Assembly (NCBI RefSeq): GCF_003319105.1
Contig: NZ_QOHH01000003.1
Location: 372,001-436,000 of the forward strand
Length of the DNA: 64,000 bases
From: Blastococcus sp. TF02-09
GTDB lineage: Bacteria; Actinomycetota; Actinomycetes; Mycobacteriales; Geodermatophilaceae
Reading direction: 5' to 3'
Shown here: one piece after another, positions 48,893 to 58,101 of the stretch
Position numbering within the stretch: the stretch's first letter is position 1
Layout: every line of letters begins with the position of its first letter
Notes under the pieces: model-generated
The model's input: the letters and a program-made list of their open reading frames with translations, nothing else
The model's database searches: none
Told to the model about the DNA's origin: nothing
Program-made: the position numbers and the translations under genes

Positions 48893-50087
48893 GCGCGTCC
48901 AGGGCCATCCGGGCGTAGAGGGCGGCGCCGGCGGGCAGCGGCTCCTCGTCGAAGACGACCAGGTTGGAGTGGTTGGGCGGCGCGTCCGCCGGGTCCACAC
49001 CCGGCGGGCGCGCACCCAGCCACGCCAGCGCCCCGGGCACCTCCTGCAGCACGTAGGAGAAGTCCTCCGCGCCCATGAGGGGTGCCGCGAGCAGGACGGC
49101 GGCCTGCTCGCCGAGCAGTTCCCGCGTGGTCGCCAGCACGCGTGCCGCGGCGTCGGCGTCGTTGACGGTCACCGGGTAGCCCTGCTGGTGGTCGAACTCG
49201 ACGCCGAGCTCGTGGGCGGCGGCGACGTGGGTGGCCACCCGCCGGACCGCGGCGACGACGTCGGCCCGCCGCTCCGCCGACAGCGTGCGGATCGTGCCCT
49301 CGAGGAACGCCGACTCCGGGATCACGTTGTTCGTGGACCCGGCCTGCAGGTGCGCGACGGTGACGACGGCGGGATCGAACACGTCCACCCGCCGGGTGAC
49401 CATCGACTGGAGGGCCAGCACGATCTCCGCCGCCGCCGGGATGGGGTCGGCCGCGGCGGCGGGCTCGGAGGCGTGCCCACCCCGGCCGCGCAGCGTGATC
49501 GCCCACTGGTCCGCCGCGGCCATGACCGGGCCCGGCCGCACGTTGACGCTGCCGCTGGCCATGGTCGAGGAGATGTGCAGCGCGAACGCGCCGGTCACCG
49601 GGGCCTCGGGGACGACGTCGAGCAGCCCCTCCTCGAGCATGTACCGCGCGCCGTGGAAGCCCTCCTCCCCCGGCTGCACCATGAACACGACCTGCCCGGC
49701 CAGCTCGTCGCGGCGCTCCGCCAGCAGCCGCGCCGCCCCGACCAGCATCGCGACGTGGGTGTCGTGCCCGCAGGCGTGCATGACACCGGGCACCTCGGAG
49801 GCGAAGGGCAGCCCGGTGTCCTCCTGCACGGGCAGGGCGTCCATGTCGCCGCGGAGCAGGTAGGTGGGGCCGGGCCGGGCGCCGCGCAGGACGGCGACCA
49901 CCGAGCTGGTGCGCTTCCCCGTGGTGATCGCCAGCGGCAGCTCCGCCAGCGCCTCGACGACCGTCGCCTGGGTGCGCGGGAGGTGGAGGCCGATCTCCGG
50001 GTGCCGGTGCAGCCGACGCCTCAGGTCGATGGTGCGGTCGGCGTCGTCGTAGGCGGCGGAGAGCAGCTCGGAGGGCATGGTCGCCAT
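48885..50087 (-). CDS. M20 family amidohydrolase (hippurate hydrolase-like)
   Basis: 400 residues. Metal ligands and catalytic residues are visible: [37 protein letters not shown], the histidine in ALHISS and the C-terminal NHSNLVV. Strong match to the HipO/AbgA/ILR1 group that hydrolyses N-acyl amino acids. The dimerisation domain (about 185-295) includes GRGGHASEP. Substrate is not known. Convergent with aceE, with 8 overlapping bases. Confidence 0.93.
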
Positions 50088-50129
50088 GGGCTCACTGTCA
50101 CACGGGCCCGGCAGCCCGCAGGGCGCCCC

Positions 50130-50687
50130 TCACCAGGCCTCGGCCCAGGCCGGCCGGCCCGTCTCCAGCCGCCAGAGCAGCAGAACACCGTCCTCCTCCG
50201 GCACGACGTCGCCTCCGTCGTGCCGGGCGGCGGAGGTCTCGGTCCCGGCCCGGAGCAGCAGCCCGGCGGGGACGGCGACCGGCTCGCCGGCGGTTCCCCT
50301 GGCCATCCACAACCCGGCGTCCGGACGGCGGAGGTCCACCTCGCCGGCGACCTCCCGGAGCACCTCGTGGGACGGCGACGCGGAGGGGTCGGCGGGCCGG
50401 AGGTAGCACTGCAGCACCCGCGCGCCCCTATCCCCAGCGGACTCGTCGTGCACCAGGCCGGTGCCGGCCCTCAGCACGCCGACGTCCCCGGCCGCCATCG
50501 ACGCGCCGTCGCCCCAGGCGTGTCGCAGCGAGCCGTCGAGCACCACGGCGACGACGTCGACCGCCGCGTGCTCGTGCGCGCCGTAGCCCTGCCCGGGCGC
50601 CAGCCGGTCGTCGGAGACCCGCAGCAGCGGGCCCAGGGAGCCGTCGTCCGGGGCCAGCACGGTCCGCTGGCGGGGTGCGCCGGTCAC
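50130..50687 (-). CDS. Cupin (pirin-like) protein
   Basis: 185 residues from GTG 50687 with a first cupin barrel (LLRVSDDRLAPGQGYGAHEHAAVDVVAVVLDG, with candidate metal ligands in HEHAAVD and H) and GDVGVLRAGTGLVHDESA as the second motif. The layout matches YhaK/YhhW pirin-like quercetinase relatives. The second barrel is shorter. Role unknown; possibly a dioxygenase or regulator. The start overlaps the PAP2 gene stop by 4 bases (GTGA). Confidence 0.8.
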   Translation of the reverse strand: MTGAPRQRTVLAPDDGSLGPLLRVSDDRLAPGQGYGAHEHAAVDVVAVVLDGSLRHAWGDGASMAAGDVGVLRAGTGLVHDESAGDRGARVLQCYLRPADPSASPSHEVLREVAGEVDLRRPDAGLWMARGTAGEPVAVPAGLLLRAGTETSAARHDGGDVVPEEDGVLLLWRLETGRPAWAEAW

Positions 50688-51370
50688 CGCAGCTCCCTGC
50701 CGCGGAAGGGCAGCACGCCGAGCAGGAGGGCGGTGAGCACGGTCCACCCCACCCCGAGCGCCCAGCCGGCGAGGACGTCGGAGAGGTAGTGCACCCCGAG
50801 CCACATGCGGGTCAGCCCGACCACGAGCACGAGCAGCACCCCCGCCGTCGCCCAGATCCGGCGGGCCCGCGGGGCGAGCAGCGGCCAGGCCAGCACCAGG
50901 CCGATGGTGACGAGGGTGGCGATGCCCGAGGAGTGACCGCTCGGGAAGCTCAGCGAGCCGTAGTCCGCCCCGCCGTCCTCGAACGCCGGCCGGACGCGGC
51001 CGAAGAACTCCTTGAGCGCCGACGTCAGGTGCCGCACGGAGATCGCGGCGACGACTACCCAGAGCGCGGTCCGCCAGGCCCGGCGGCGCGCCAGCCAGAC
51101 CAGGACGGGCACGGCCAGCAGGTACCGGACAGCGGAGAGCCCGGGGGCGGTGAGGACCTCCAGCAGCGCGGTCAGGGCGGCGGGCCGGTCGTCCCCGGCG
51201 TAGAGCGCCTCGCTCACCCGGGTGTCGACGTCGAGCAGCACGTCGGCGCCCGTCCGCAGCCCGAGGGCCAGCAGCGCGAACACCGCCGCGCAGAGGGCGA
51301 CCACCGCCAGCGGGGGGCCGTAGCGGCCGGTCGGAGGCGCGCCGCGGTCGACGTCCGGGGGTGCGCTCAC
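50684..51370 (-). CDS. PAP2-type phosphatase, membrane-bound
   Basis: 228 residues with about six membrane helices. The three-part active-site signature is present: KEFFGRVRP (KxxxxxxRP), SFPSGHSSG (PSGH) and TRMWLGVHYLSDVLAG (SRxxxxxHxxxD with Thr in place of Ser). It should hydrolyse lipid phosphates such as undecaprenyl pyrophosphate or phosphatidate outside the membrane. GTG 51370 is preferred for its GGGGAG ribosome site; GTG 51406 would add 12 residues. First gene of a two-gene unit with the cupin. Confidence 0.85.
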   Translation of the reverse strand: MSAPPDVDRGAPPTGRYGPPLAVVALCAAVFALLALGLRTGADVLLDVDTRVSEALYAGDDRPAALTALLEVLTAPGLSAVRYLLAVPVLVWLARRRAWRTALWVVVAAISVRHLTSALKEFFGRVRPAFEDGGADYGSLSFPSGHSSGIATLVTIGLVLAWPLLAPRARRIWATAGVLLVLVVGLTRMWLGVHYLSDVLAGWALGVGWTVLTALLLGVLPFRGRELR

Positions 51371-51415
51371 CGCTCCACTCTCCCCGATCGCGGTCGCACG
51401 TGACACGCTGACGGC

Positions 51416-52594
51416 GTGAGGAGCCGGGCCGGAGACCGCCCCAGCCTGACCACGCTCCGGCGGCTCGAGCGCTCGTCGGGGGCGCTGGCCACCCAGGCGG
51501 TGGCCCGCATGGACGAGGAACTGCCCTGGTTCCGCACCATGCCGGCCGACCAGCGCTCGTGGGTCACGCTCGTCGCGCAGGCGGGGCTGGCCTCGCTCGT
51601 CGAGTGGTGCCGCAACCCCGGCCGGCCGCCGCGGCTGACCGGCGAGGTCTTCGGTGCCGCGCCGCGCGAGCTGGTCCGGGTGGTCGCCCTCAAGCAGACC
51701 GTCGACCTCATCAAGATCACCGTGGAGACGCTGGAGGACCACGTCGCCACCGTGGCCGAGCCCGGGGACGAGGAGATGCTGCGACTGGCGGTCCTCCAGT
51801 TCAGCCGCGAGGTCGCCTTCGCCACCGCGCACGTGTACGCGAGCTTCGCGGAGAGCCGCGGAGCGTGGGACGCCCGGCTCGAGGCGCTCCTGGTCGACGC
51901 GCTGGTCCGCGGTGAGCGGTCCGAGGAGCTGGCCGGCCGGGCGGCGGCTCTGGGCTGGTCGGCGATGAGCCCGGTGACCGTGGTGGTGGGCCCCACGCCG
52001 GATCGGGTCGAGGACCCGCACTCCGCCGTCCGCCGGGCCGCGCGCGGGCTGCACAGCGAGGTGCTGGTCGGCGTGCACGCCGACGAGCTGGTCGTCGTCC
52101 TCGGCGGGCACGAGGACCTGACCGCGGTCGTGGCGCGGGTGGCCGAGGAGTTCGGCCCCGGCCCGGTCGTGTCCGGCCCCGTCGTCGACGGCCTGGGCCG
52201 GGCGGGCGACTCGGCGGCCGCGGCACTCGCGGGCCGGCGGGCGGCCCGGGCGTGGCCGGGGGCGCCCCGCCCGGTGACCGCCGACGCCCTGCTCCCCGAG
52301 CGGGCGCTCGACGGGGACCCGCTGGCGCGGGCCGCCCTGCGCGACGAGGTCGCCGGTCCGCTGGCCGCCGCCGGGGGCGGGGTCCTCGAGACGGTGCGCG
52401 CCGTGCTGGCCAGCGGCGGCAACCTGGAGGCCAGCGCACGGGCGATCTTCGTGCACCCCAACACCGTGCGGTACCGGCTCAAGCGCGCCGCGGAGCTCAC
52501 CGGCCTGTCGGCCACCGATCCCCGGGGCAGCTGGACCCTGCAGGTGGCCCTGGCCCTGGCCCACCTCGACCGGGAGCGCTCCCTCTGGAGCTAG
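51416..52594 (+). CDS. fasR: PucR-type transcriptional activator of the fab operon (FasR-like)
   Basis: 392 residues. The N-terminal and middle parts are helical regulatory regions typical of PucR/CdaR proteins (LVRVVALKQTVDLIKITVETLEDHV; later VVVLGGHEDLTAVV), and the C-terminal HTH is clear: LASGGNLEASARAIFVHPNTVRYRLKRAAELTGLS. Position directly in front of fabD matches Streptomyces FasR, which activates fatty-acid synthesis, and mycobacterial Rv2242. The gene starts GTG 51416, divergent from the PAP2 gene. Confidence 0.88.
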   Translation: MRSRAGDRPSLTTLRRLERSSGALATQAVARMDEELPWFRTMPADQRSWVTLVAQAGLASLVEWCRNPGRPPRLTGEVFGAAPRELVRVVALKQTVDLIKITVETLEDHVATVAEPGDEEMLRLAVLQFSREVAFATAHVYASFAESRGAWDARLEALLVDALVRGERSEELAGRAAALGWSAMSPVTVVVGPTPDRVEDPHSAVRRAARGLHSEVLVGVHADELVVVLGGHEDLTAVVARVAEEFGPGPVVSGPVVDGLGRAGDSAAAALAGRRAARAWPGAPRPVTADALLPERALDGDPLARAALRDEVAGPLAAAGGGVLETVRAVLASGGNLEASARAIFVHPNTVRYRLKRAAELTGLSATDPRGSWTLQVALALAHLDRERSLWS

Positions 52595-52599
52595 GTGTG

Positions 52600-52668
52600 C
52601 AGTGGTCCCCACCACTGGAACCCGCGATACGGCCGCGGAACCACGCTGGAGTTGGAGGAATCCTCCAA
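52600..52668. promoter_or_regulatory. Two inverted repeats in the fabD promoter region
   Basis: Directly after the fasR stop lies CAGTGGT-cccc-ACCACTG (52600-52617), and 34 bases further the exact 17-base palindrome TTGGAGGAATCCTCCAA (52652-52668). A TATCCT at about 52679-52684 may be the -10 of fabD, 53 bases ahead of the start codon. Either repeat is a candidate site for FasR or another regulator; the first could also be a terminator for fasR. Confidence 0.55.
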
Positions 52669-52736
52669 AGATCACCGGTATCCTTTCGTGCCGCTCCGCA
52701 CCGCGGAGGACGCCGTTTCTTTGGCACGGTGAGGAG

Positions 52737-53939
52737 GTGCTCGCCGTCCTCGCCCCCGGTCAGGGTGCTCAGAAGCCCGGAATGCTCACCGACTGGCTCG
52801 GGCTCCCCGGGGCCGAGTCGTTCTTCCGCTGGGCGGGCGCCATCGCCGACGCCGACCTGCTGACGCTCGGCACCGAGGGCGACGCCGAGGCGATCGCCGA
52901 CACCGCCGTCACCCAGCCCCTCGTGGTGGCGATGAGCCTGTTCGTCGCCCGCGAGCTGGGCGGCATGCCGGGACCGGTCGCGCACAGCCCCTCGGCCGGC
53001 CGGGACGTCGTCATCGCCGGGCACAGCGTCGGCGAGCTGACCGCCGCCGCGCTGGCCGGAGTCCTCTCCGTCGAGGCGGCGATCGCGCTGACCGCCGTTC
53101 GCGGCCGGGCCATGGCCGCCGCGTGCGCGCAGACCCCCACCGGCATGTCCGCCGTCCTCGGGGGTGACCCCGAGGAGGTGCTGGCCGCCATCGAGCGGCA
53201 CGGCCTGGCGCCGGCGAACCTCAACGGCGCCGGCCAGATCGTCGCCGCCGGCCCCCTCGAGGGGCTGGCCGCGCTCAAGGCCGAGCCGCCGGCGAAGGCG
53301 CGGGTCATGCCGTTGCCGGTGGCCGGCGCCTTCCACACCCCGTACATGGCCCCGGCCCGTGAGGAGCTGGAGGGGCTGGTCGGCGGGCTCCGTCCCGAGA
53401 ACCCGAGCCGGCTGCTGCTCTCCAACGCCGACGGCGCCGCGGTCGACTCCGGCGCCGAGGCGCTGCGCCGGCTGGTCAGCCAGGTGACCAGCCCGGTCCG
53501 GTTCGACGCGTGCCTCGCCACTCTGCGCGACCTCGGCGTCACCGCCGTCCTCGAGCTGCCCCCGGCCGGCGCGCTCACCGGGCTGGCCAAGCGCGAGTGG
53601 AAGGGCGCCGGCATCGAGCTGCTCGCGGTGAGCAGCCCCGCCGACCTCGACCGGGCCCGCGAGCTGATCGCCGCCGAGCGTGGTCGCGCCGAGGCCGAGC
53701 ACTTCCCCGACTGGCGGATGGTCGTGGCCCCCGCCCGCGGCACGGTGAGCCCGGCCGAGGTCGCCGAGGGCACGCGGCTGCCGGCCGGGACCCCGCTGGG
53801 CTGCATCCGCGGCCGGCGGGAGGAGGTCAACGTCTCCGCCAGCTACGACGGCGTGCTGGCCGAGTGGCTGGTGCACGAGGGCGACCTCGTCGACGCCGGC
53901 GACCCGATCGCCCGTCTCTACCCGGAGGTCTCCGCATGA
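52737..53939 (+). CDS. fabD: Malonyl-CoA:ACP transacylase with C-terminal lipoyl-like domain
   Basis: 400 residues, about 90 more than usual. FabD part (1-315): APGQGAQKPGM, nucleophile S97 in GHSVGE, H200 in AFHTPYM and RFDACLATL near the end. It loads malonyl onto ACP. Residues about 320-400 add a biotinyl/lipoyl-type beta barrel: WRMVVAPARGTVSPAEVAEGTRL and the closing GDLVDAGDPIARLYP; the hairpin that should carry the modified Lys reads REEVNVSASYDG with no Lys, so no cofactor. GTG 52737 is the start, immediately after a GAGGAG site. The stop overlaps fabH (ATGA). Confidence 0.94.
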   Translation: MLAVLAPGQGAQKPGMLTDWLGLPGAESFFRWAGAIADADLLTLGTEGDAEAIADTAVTQPLVVAMSLFVARELGGMPGPVAHSPSAGRDVVIAGHSVGELTAAALAGVLSVEAAIALTAVRGRAMAAACAQTPTGMSAVLGGDPEEVLAAIERHGLAPANLNGAGQIVAAGPLEGLAALKAEPPAKARVMPLPVAGAFHTPYMAPAREELEGLVGGLRPENPSRLLLSNADGAAVDSGAEALRRLVSQVTSPVRFDACLATLRDLGVTAVLELPPAGALTGLAKREWKGAGIELLAVSSPADLDRARELIAAERGRAEAEHFPDWRMVVAPARGTVSPAEVAEGTRLPAGTPLGCIRGRREEVNVSASYDGVLAEWLVHEGDLVDAGDPIARLYPEVSA

Positions 53940-54901
53940 GCTCCATCCAGCTGGCGACCGGCGCGCCCGGCACCCGCATCCTCGGGCTCGGCGACTACCG
54001 CCCGAGGCGCCGGGTGACCAACGACGAGCTGGCCCAGGTCATGGAGACCAGCGACGAGTGGATCCAGAGCCGGGTGGGCATCGCCGAACGCCGCTGGGCC
54101 GACGACGACGAGACGCTCGTGGAGATGGCCGTCGCCGCCGGGGGCAAGGCCATCGCGGCCAGCGGCCTGGCGCCCGACGAGATCGACCTCGTCGTCCTCG
54201 CCAGCGCCAGCCTCCGCCGGCCCATCCCGGGCATCGGGCCGCAGGTCGCCCACCGCCTGGGCATCCCCCGCCCGGGCGCGCTGGACCTCAACGCCGGCTG
54301 CGCGGGCTTCTGCTACGCGCTCGGCCTGGTGTCCGACGCCATCCGCGCCGGCTCCGCGCGCAACGCCATCGTCATCGGCGTCGAGCGGCTCACCGACGTC
54401 ACGGACAGGACCGACCGCTCGACGGCGGTGATCTTCGCCGACGGCGCGGGTGCGGCCGTGGTCGGGCCCACCGACGAGCCCGGCATCGGCCCGGTCGCCT
54501 GGGGCAGCGACGGCGACCAGCACACCGCGATCGAGATCGTCGACAGCGGCTACATGGCCATGGCCGGGCAGGCGGTCTACCGCTGGGCCACCACCCGGCT
54601 CACCGAGGCGCTGACCCAGGCGATGGACCGGGCCGGGGTCACCGCCGCCGATATCGACGTCTTCGCGCCGCACCAGGCCAACCTCCGGATTATCGAGTCG
54701 ATGACCAAGCGGCTGGGCTTCGGCGAGAAGACCGTGATCGCCCGCGACATCGTGCGGTCGGGCAACACCTCGGCCGCCTCCATCCCGCTGGCCCTGGGCG
54801 CCCTGCTCGAGTCCGGCGAGGCGAAGTCCGGCGACCTCGCCCTGGTCCTCGGCTACGGCGCGGGCCTCACCTACGCCGGTCAGGTCCTGCGGCTGCCATG
54901 A
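53936..54901 (+). CDS. fabH: 3-oxoacyl-ACP synthase III (fatty-acid chain initiation)
   Basis: 321 residues. Catalytic Cys122 in LNAGCAGFCYAL, His in APHQANLRI and Asn in SGNTSAASIPLAL complete the thiolase-fold triad. It condenses an acyl-CoA primer with malonyl-ACP to start fatty-acid synthesis; branched primers are common in actinobacteria. DETSDEWIQSRVGI-like entry (METSDEWIQSRVGIAERRW) is diagnostic. ATG 53936 overlaps fabD by 4 bases. Part of the fabD-fabH-acpP-fabF-accD operon. Confidence 0.96.
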   Translation: MSSIQLATGAPGTRILGLGDYRPRRRVTNDELAQVMETSDEWIQSRVGIAERRWADDDETLVEMAVAAGGKAIAASGLAPDEIDLVVLASASLRRPIPGIGPQVAHRLGIPRPGALDLNAGCAGFCYALGLVSDAIRAGSARNAIVIGVERLTDVTDRTDRSTAVIFADGAGAAVVGPTDEPGIGPVAWGSDGDQHTAIEIVDSGYMAMAGQAVYRWATTRLTEALTQAMDRAGVTAADIDVFAPHQANLRIIESMTKRLGFGEKTVIARDIVRSGNTSAASIPLALGALLESGEAKSGDLALVLGYGAGLTYAGQVLRLP

Positions 54902-55021
54902 CGGCCGCACCGAGGCCGGCGCCATGACGCCGCCCACCCCAGAGCCCCGGGACACCGCGTCCCGGACGACGACGTCCGCCCCGCACCGGGGCGCCGTCCC
55001 ATCCGAGAGAGAGGACCCCGC

Positions 55022-55267
55022 GTGAGCAGCACCCAGGAGATCCAGTCCGGTCTGGCCGAGATCCTGGAGGAGGTCGCCGGGGTCACCCCCGCCGACGCCA
55101 CTCCCGAGAAGTCGTTCACCGAGGACCTCGACGTCGACTCGCTGTCGATGGTCGAGATCGCCACCGCCGTCGAGGACAAGTTCGGCGTCGCCATCCCCGA
55201 CGACGAGCTCGGCAGCATCAAGACCGTCGGCGACGCGATCAGCTACATCGAGAAGAACCAGGCCTGA
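55022..55267 (+). CDS. acpP: Acyl carrier protein
   Basis: 81 residues, four-helix bundle with the phosphopantetheine site Ser40 in DVDSLSMVE and an acidic helix II (EIATAVEDKFGVAIPDDEL). It carries growing acyl chains for FabH/FabF. GTG 55022 follows GAGAGAGGA. It is separated from fabH by 120 bases, in which an ATG at 54898 opens only a ten-codon frame, so this gap may hold an RNA processing or secondary start site. Confidence 0.97.
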   Translation: MSSTQEIQSGLAEILEEVAGVTPADATPEKSFTEDLDVDSLSMVEIATAVEDKFGVAIPDDELGSIKTVGDAISYIEKNQA

Positions 55268-55314
55268 CGCAGCCGACCCCCGACCGCCCGGTCGCAGTCC
55301 CAGGAGGAACAGTC

Positions 55315-56550
55315 ATGAGCACGTCCGACGTCGTCGTCACCGGCCTCGGGGCCACCACGCCCCTGGGCGGCGACGTGCCCACCACCTGGGAGGCGCTGCT
55401 CGCCGGGCGGTCGGGGGTCAGCCGCATCACCGACGACTGGATCAAGGAGTACCCCGCCCAGCTCGTCGCCCGCCTCGCCACCGACCCGGCCGAGCAGCTC
55501 GACCGGGTGCGGGCGCGGCGCCTCGACCGCAGCCAGCAGGTCGCCGTCGTCGCCGCCGAGCAGGCGTGGGCCGAGTCCGGCGCCGCCGACTCCGGGGTCG
55601 CCCCCGAGCGCGTCGCGGTCGTCTTCGGCACCGGCATCGGCGGGGCGCTGACCCTCCTGGGTCAGGACGACGTCCTGGAGGAGAAGGGCCCGAAGCGGGT
55701 CTCCCCCTTCACCATCCCGATGCTGATGCCCAACGGCCCGGCCGCCGCCGTCGGACTGGCCATCGGCGCGAAGGGCGGCGTGCACGCGCCGGTCAGCGCC
55801 TGCGCCTCGGGCGCCGAGGCCATCCGCTGGGGCCTGGACCTGCTCCGCTTCGACCGAGCCGACGTCGTCCTCGTCGGCGGCACCGAGGCGTGCGTGCACC
55901 CCCTGCCCATGGCCGGCTTCGCCGCGATGCGGGCCATGTCCACCCGCAACGACGAGCCCGAGCGCGCCTCGCGGCCGTTCGACAAGGGCCGCGACGGCTT
56001 CGTCCTCGGCGAGGGGGCCGCCGCCCTGGTGCTCGAGCGCGGCGACTCGGCCCGGGCACGCGGCGCCCGGATCCACGCCCGCCTCGCCGGCGCCGCCGGG
56101 ACCGCCGACGGCTACGACCTGGTCGCCCCGCACCCCGAGGGCGAGGGGGCGGCCCGCGCGATCACCGCCGCGCTGCGCGACGCCGACCTCACGCCGGCCG
56201 ACGTCGGCCACGTCAACGCCCACGCCACCTCGACGCCCGTCGGTGACACCGCCGAGGCCGCCGCCATCCGGTCCTCGATCGGCGACCACGTGCTGGTGAG
56301 CGCCACCAAGAGCCAGACCGGTCACCTGCTCGGCGCCGCCGGGGCGCTGGAAGCCGTGTTCACCGTCCTCGCCCTGCGCGAGCAGGTGGTCCCGGCGACG
56401 GCCAACCTCGACGACCCCGACGACGACGCCAACGTCCAGGCCCTCGACATCGTCCGCGGCGAACCCCGCCGCGCCACCCTCACCGCCGCGGTCAACGACT
56501 CGTTCGGCTTCGGCGGCCACAACATGGCGCTGGTCTTCGCGACCGCCTGA
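55315..56550 (+). CDS. fabF: 3-oxoacyl-ACP synthase II
   Basis: 411 residues with the Cys-His-His triad: C163 in SACASGAEA, H303 in NAHATSTPVGD, H337 in KSQTGHLLGAAG. Elongates acyl-ACP chains by condensation with malonyl-ACP. Other signatures are GTGIGGALTL, RPFDKGRDGFVLGEGA and NDSFGFGGHN. ATG 55315 is preceded by AGGAGGA. 47 bases after acpP. Confidence 0.97.
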   Translation: MSTSDVVVTGLGATTPLGGDVPTTWEALLAGRSGVSRITDDWIKEYPAQLVARLATDPAEQLDRVRARRLDRSQQVAVVAAEQAWAESGAADSGVAPERVAVVFGTGIGGALTLLGQDDVLEEKGPKRVSPFTIPMLMPNGPAAAVGLAIGAKGGVHAPVSACASGAEAIRWGLDLLRFDRADVVLVGGTEACVHPLPMAGFAAMRAMSTRNDEPERASRPFDKGRDGFVLGEGAAALVLERGDSARARGARIHARLAGAAGTADGYDLVAPHPEGEGAARAITAALRDADLTPADVGHVNAHATSTPVGDTAEAAAIRSSIGDHVLVSATKSQTGHLLGAAGALEAVFTVLALREQVVPATANLDDPDDDANVQALDIVRGEPRRATLTAAVNDSFGFGGHNMALVFATA

Positions 56551-56590
56551 CGGCCGCGCCATCCAGCCCGTCCCTCTCCGTGGAGGTCCT

Positions 56591-58003
56591 GTGACGACTG
56601 CGCCCGCTGCTCCGCTCGTGTCCACTCCGGACCCGCGTGATCCCGAGGACCGCCTCGCGCGCTTCTTCGACCCCGGCTCGCTGGAGCTGCTGGCCTCCCG
56701 CGACACGTCGGGCGTCCTCGCCGCCCGCGGCACCGTGGAGGGCAGCCCCGCCGTCGCCTTCTGCACCGACGCGACCGTCATGGGCGGCGCCATGGGCGTC
56801 GACGGGTGCCGGCACATCGTGGACGCGATCGACACCGCGCTGCGCGAGCGGGTGCCGGTCATCGGCATCTGGCACTCCGGCGGCGCCCGGCTGGCCGAGG
56901 GCGTGACCGCTCTGCACGCCGTGGGCGAGGTGTTCGCGGCGATGGTCCGGGCCTCCGGCCGCATCCCGCAGATCTCGGTCGTCCTCGGCGCAGCGGCCGG
57001 CGGCGCCGCCTACGGTCCGGCCCTCACCGACATCGTGATCATGGGCCCGGCCGGTCGGGTCTTCGTCACCGGTCCCGACGTCGTCCGGTCGGTCACCGGC
57101 GAGAACGTCGACCAGGAGACGCTCGGCGGCCCGGACACCCACGGCCGGCGCTCCGGCGTGGTGCACGTGGTCACCGACTCCGAGCCGGCCGCGCTCCAGA
57201 CCGCACGCCAGGCCGTCGACCTGCTCGCCGCCCAGGGCGCTCTCGCGCCGGCCGCGGACGAGCCCGAGGTCGACCTCAAGGCCCTGCTGCCCGAGCAGCC
57301 CCAGCGCGCGTACGACGTCAAGCCGCTGGTCACCGCCCTGCTCGACGAGCCGGGGCTGGAGCTGCACCCCCGGTTCGCGCCGAACGTCGTCACCACGCTG
57401 GGCCGGCTGGCCGGGCGCACCGTCGGGGTCATCGCCAACAACCCGATCCGCCTGGGCGGCTGCCTGGACTCCGCGTCGGCGGAGAAGGCGGCCCGCTTCG
57501 TGCGCATGTGCGACGCCTTCGGGGTGCCGCTGGTGGTGCTCGTGGACGTGCCCGGGTACCTGCCCGGCGTCGGCCAGGAGTGGGACGGCGTCGTACGGCG
57601 CGGCGCGAAGCTGCTGCACGCCTTCGCCGAGGCCGTGGTCCCGCGGGTGACGCTGGTGACCCGCAAGTCCTACGGCGGCGCCTACATCGCGATGAACTCC
57701 CGCTCGCTGGGCGCAACCGCGGTCTTCGCCTGGCCCGGGGCCGAGGTCGCCGTCATGGGCGCCAAGGCTGCCGTCGGCATCCTGCACCGCAAGAAGCTGG
57801 CCGCCGCCCAGCCCGGCGAGCGCGAGGCGCTGCACGCGCAGCTGGCCGAGGAGCACGAGCGCATCGCCGGCGGGGTGAACCGGGCCGTGCAGATCGGCGT
57901 CGTCGACGAGGTGGTCGACCCGGCGCAGACCAAGCGGCGGCTGGTGACGGCGCTGACGGCCGCCCCGCACGGCCGCGGCGCGCACGGCAACATCCCGCTG
58001 TAG
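56591..58003 (+). CDS. accD: Acyl-CoA carboxylase, carboxyltransferase beta subunit
   Basis: 470 residues, the size of AccD6/PccB type subunits. N-terminal half has the CoA-binding oxyanion region WHSGGARLAEGVTAL, GAAAGGAAYGPALTD and IVIMGPAGRVFVTGPDVVRSVTGENVD; the C-terminal half has the biotin-site region RKSYGGAYIAMNSRSLGATAVFAWPGAEVAVMGAKAAVGIL. It transfers carboxyl from carboxybiotin to acetyl- or propionyl-CoA, and its place at the end of the fab operon parallels accD6 of M. tuberculosis. A GGAGG site precedes GTG 56591. Confidence 0.94.
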   Translation: MTTAPAAPLVSTPDPRDPEDRLARFFDPGSLELLASRDTSGVLAARGTVEGSPAVAFCTDATVMGGAMGVDGCRHIVDAIDTALRERVPVIGIWHSGGARLAEGVTALHAVGEVFAAMVRASGRIPQISVVLGAAAGGAAYGPALTDIVIMGPAGRVFVTGPDVVRSVTGENVDQETLGGPDTHGRRSGVVHVVTDSEPAALQTARQAVDLLAAQGALAPAADEPEVDLKALLPEQPQRAYDVKPLVTALLDEPGLELHPRFAPNVVTTLGRLAGRTVGVIANNPIRLGGCLDSASAEKAARFVRMCDAFGVPLVVLVDVPGYLPGVGQEWDGVVRRGAKLLHAFAEAVVPRVTLVTRKSYGGAYIAMNSRSLGATAVFAWPGAEVAVMGAKAAVGILHRKKLAAAQPGEREALHAQLAEEHERIAGGVNRAVQIGVVDEVVDPAQTKRRLVTALTAAPHGRGAHGNIPL

Positions 58004-58017
58004 GCGGTCGACGGTCA

Positions 58018-58050
58018 GTTCGGGCGCCGCTTCCCCGACGGCGCCCGAAC
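58018..58050. terminator. Hairpin terminator after accD
   Basis: A perfect 12-base-pair stem: GTTCGGGCGCCG (58018-58029) and CGGCGCCCGAAC (58039-58050) around a nine-base loop. It sits between the convergent accD and DUF3145 genes and should end the fab operon transcript, and may act in both directions. Confidence 0.8.
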
Positions 58051-58101
58051 GACCGGGACCAGGCTACGACCGGACGGCCTGGTGGACCAGCTGGTCGGTG
58101 G

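Noticed and set aside
54898-54927. Nine-residue frame between fabH and acpP starting in ATGA overlap
   Set aside because: Too short and without conservation evidence; probably chance.
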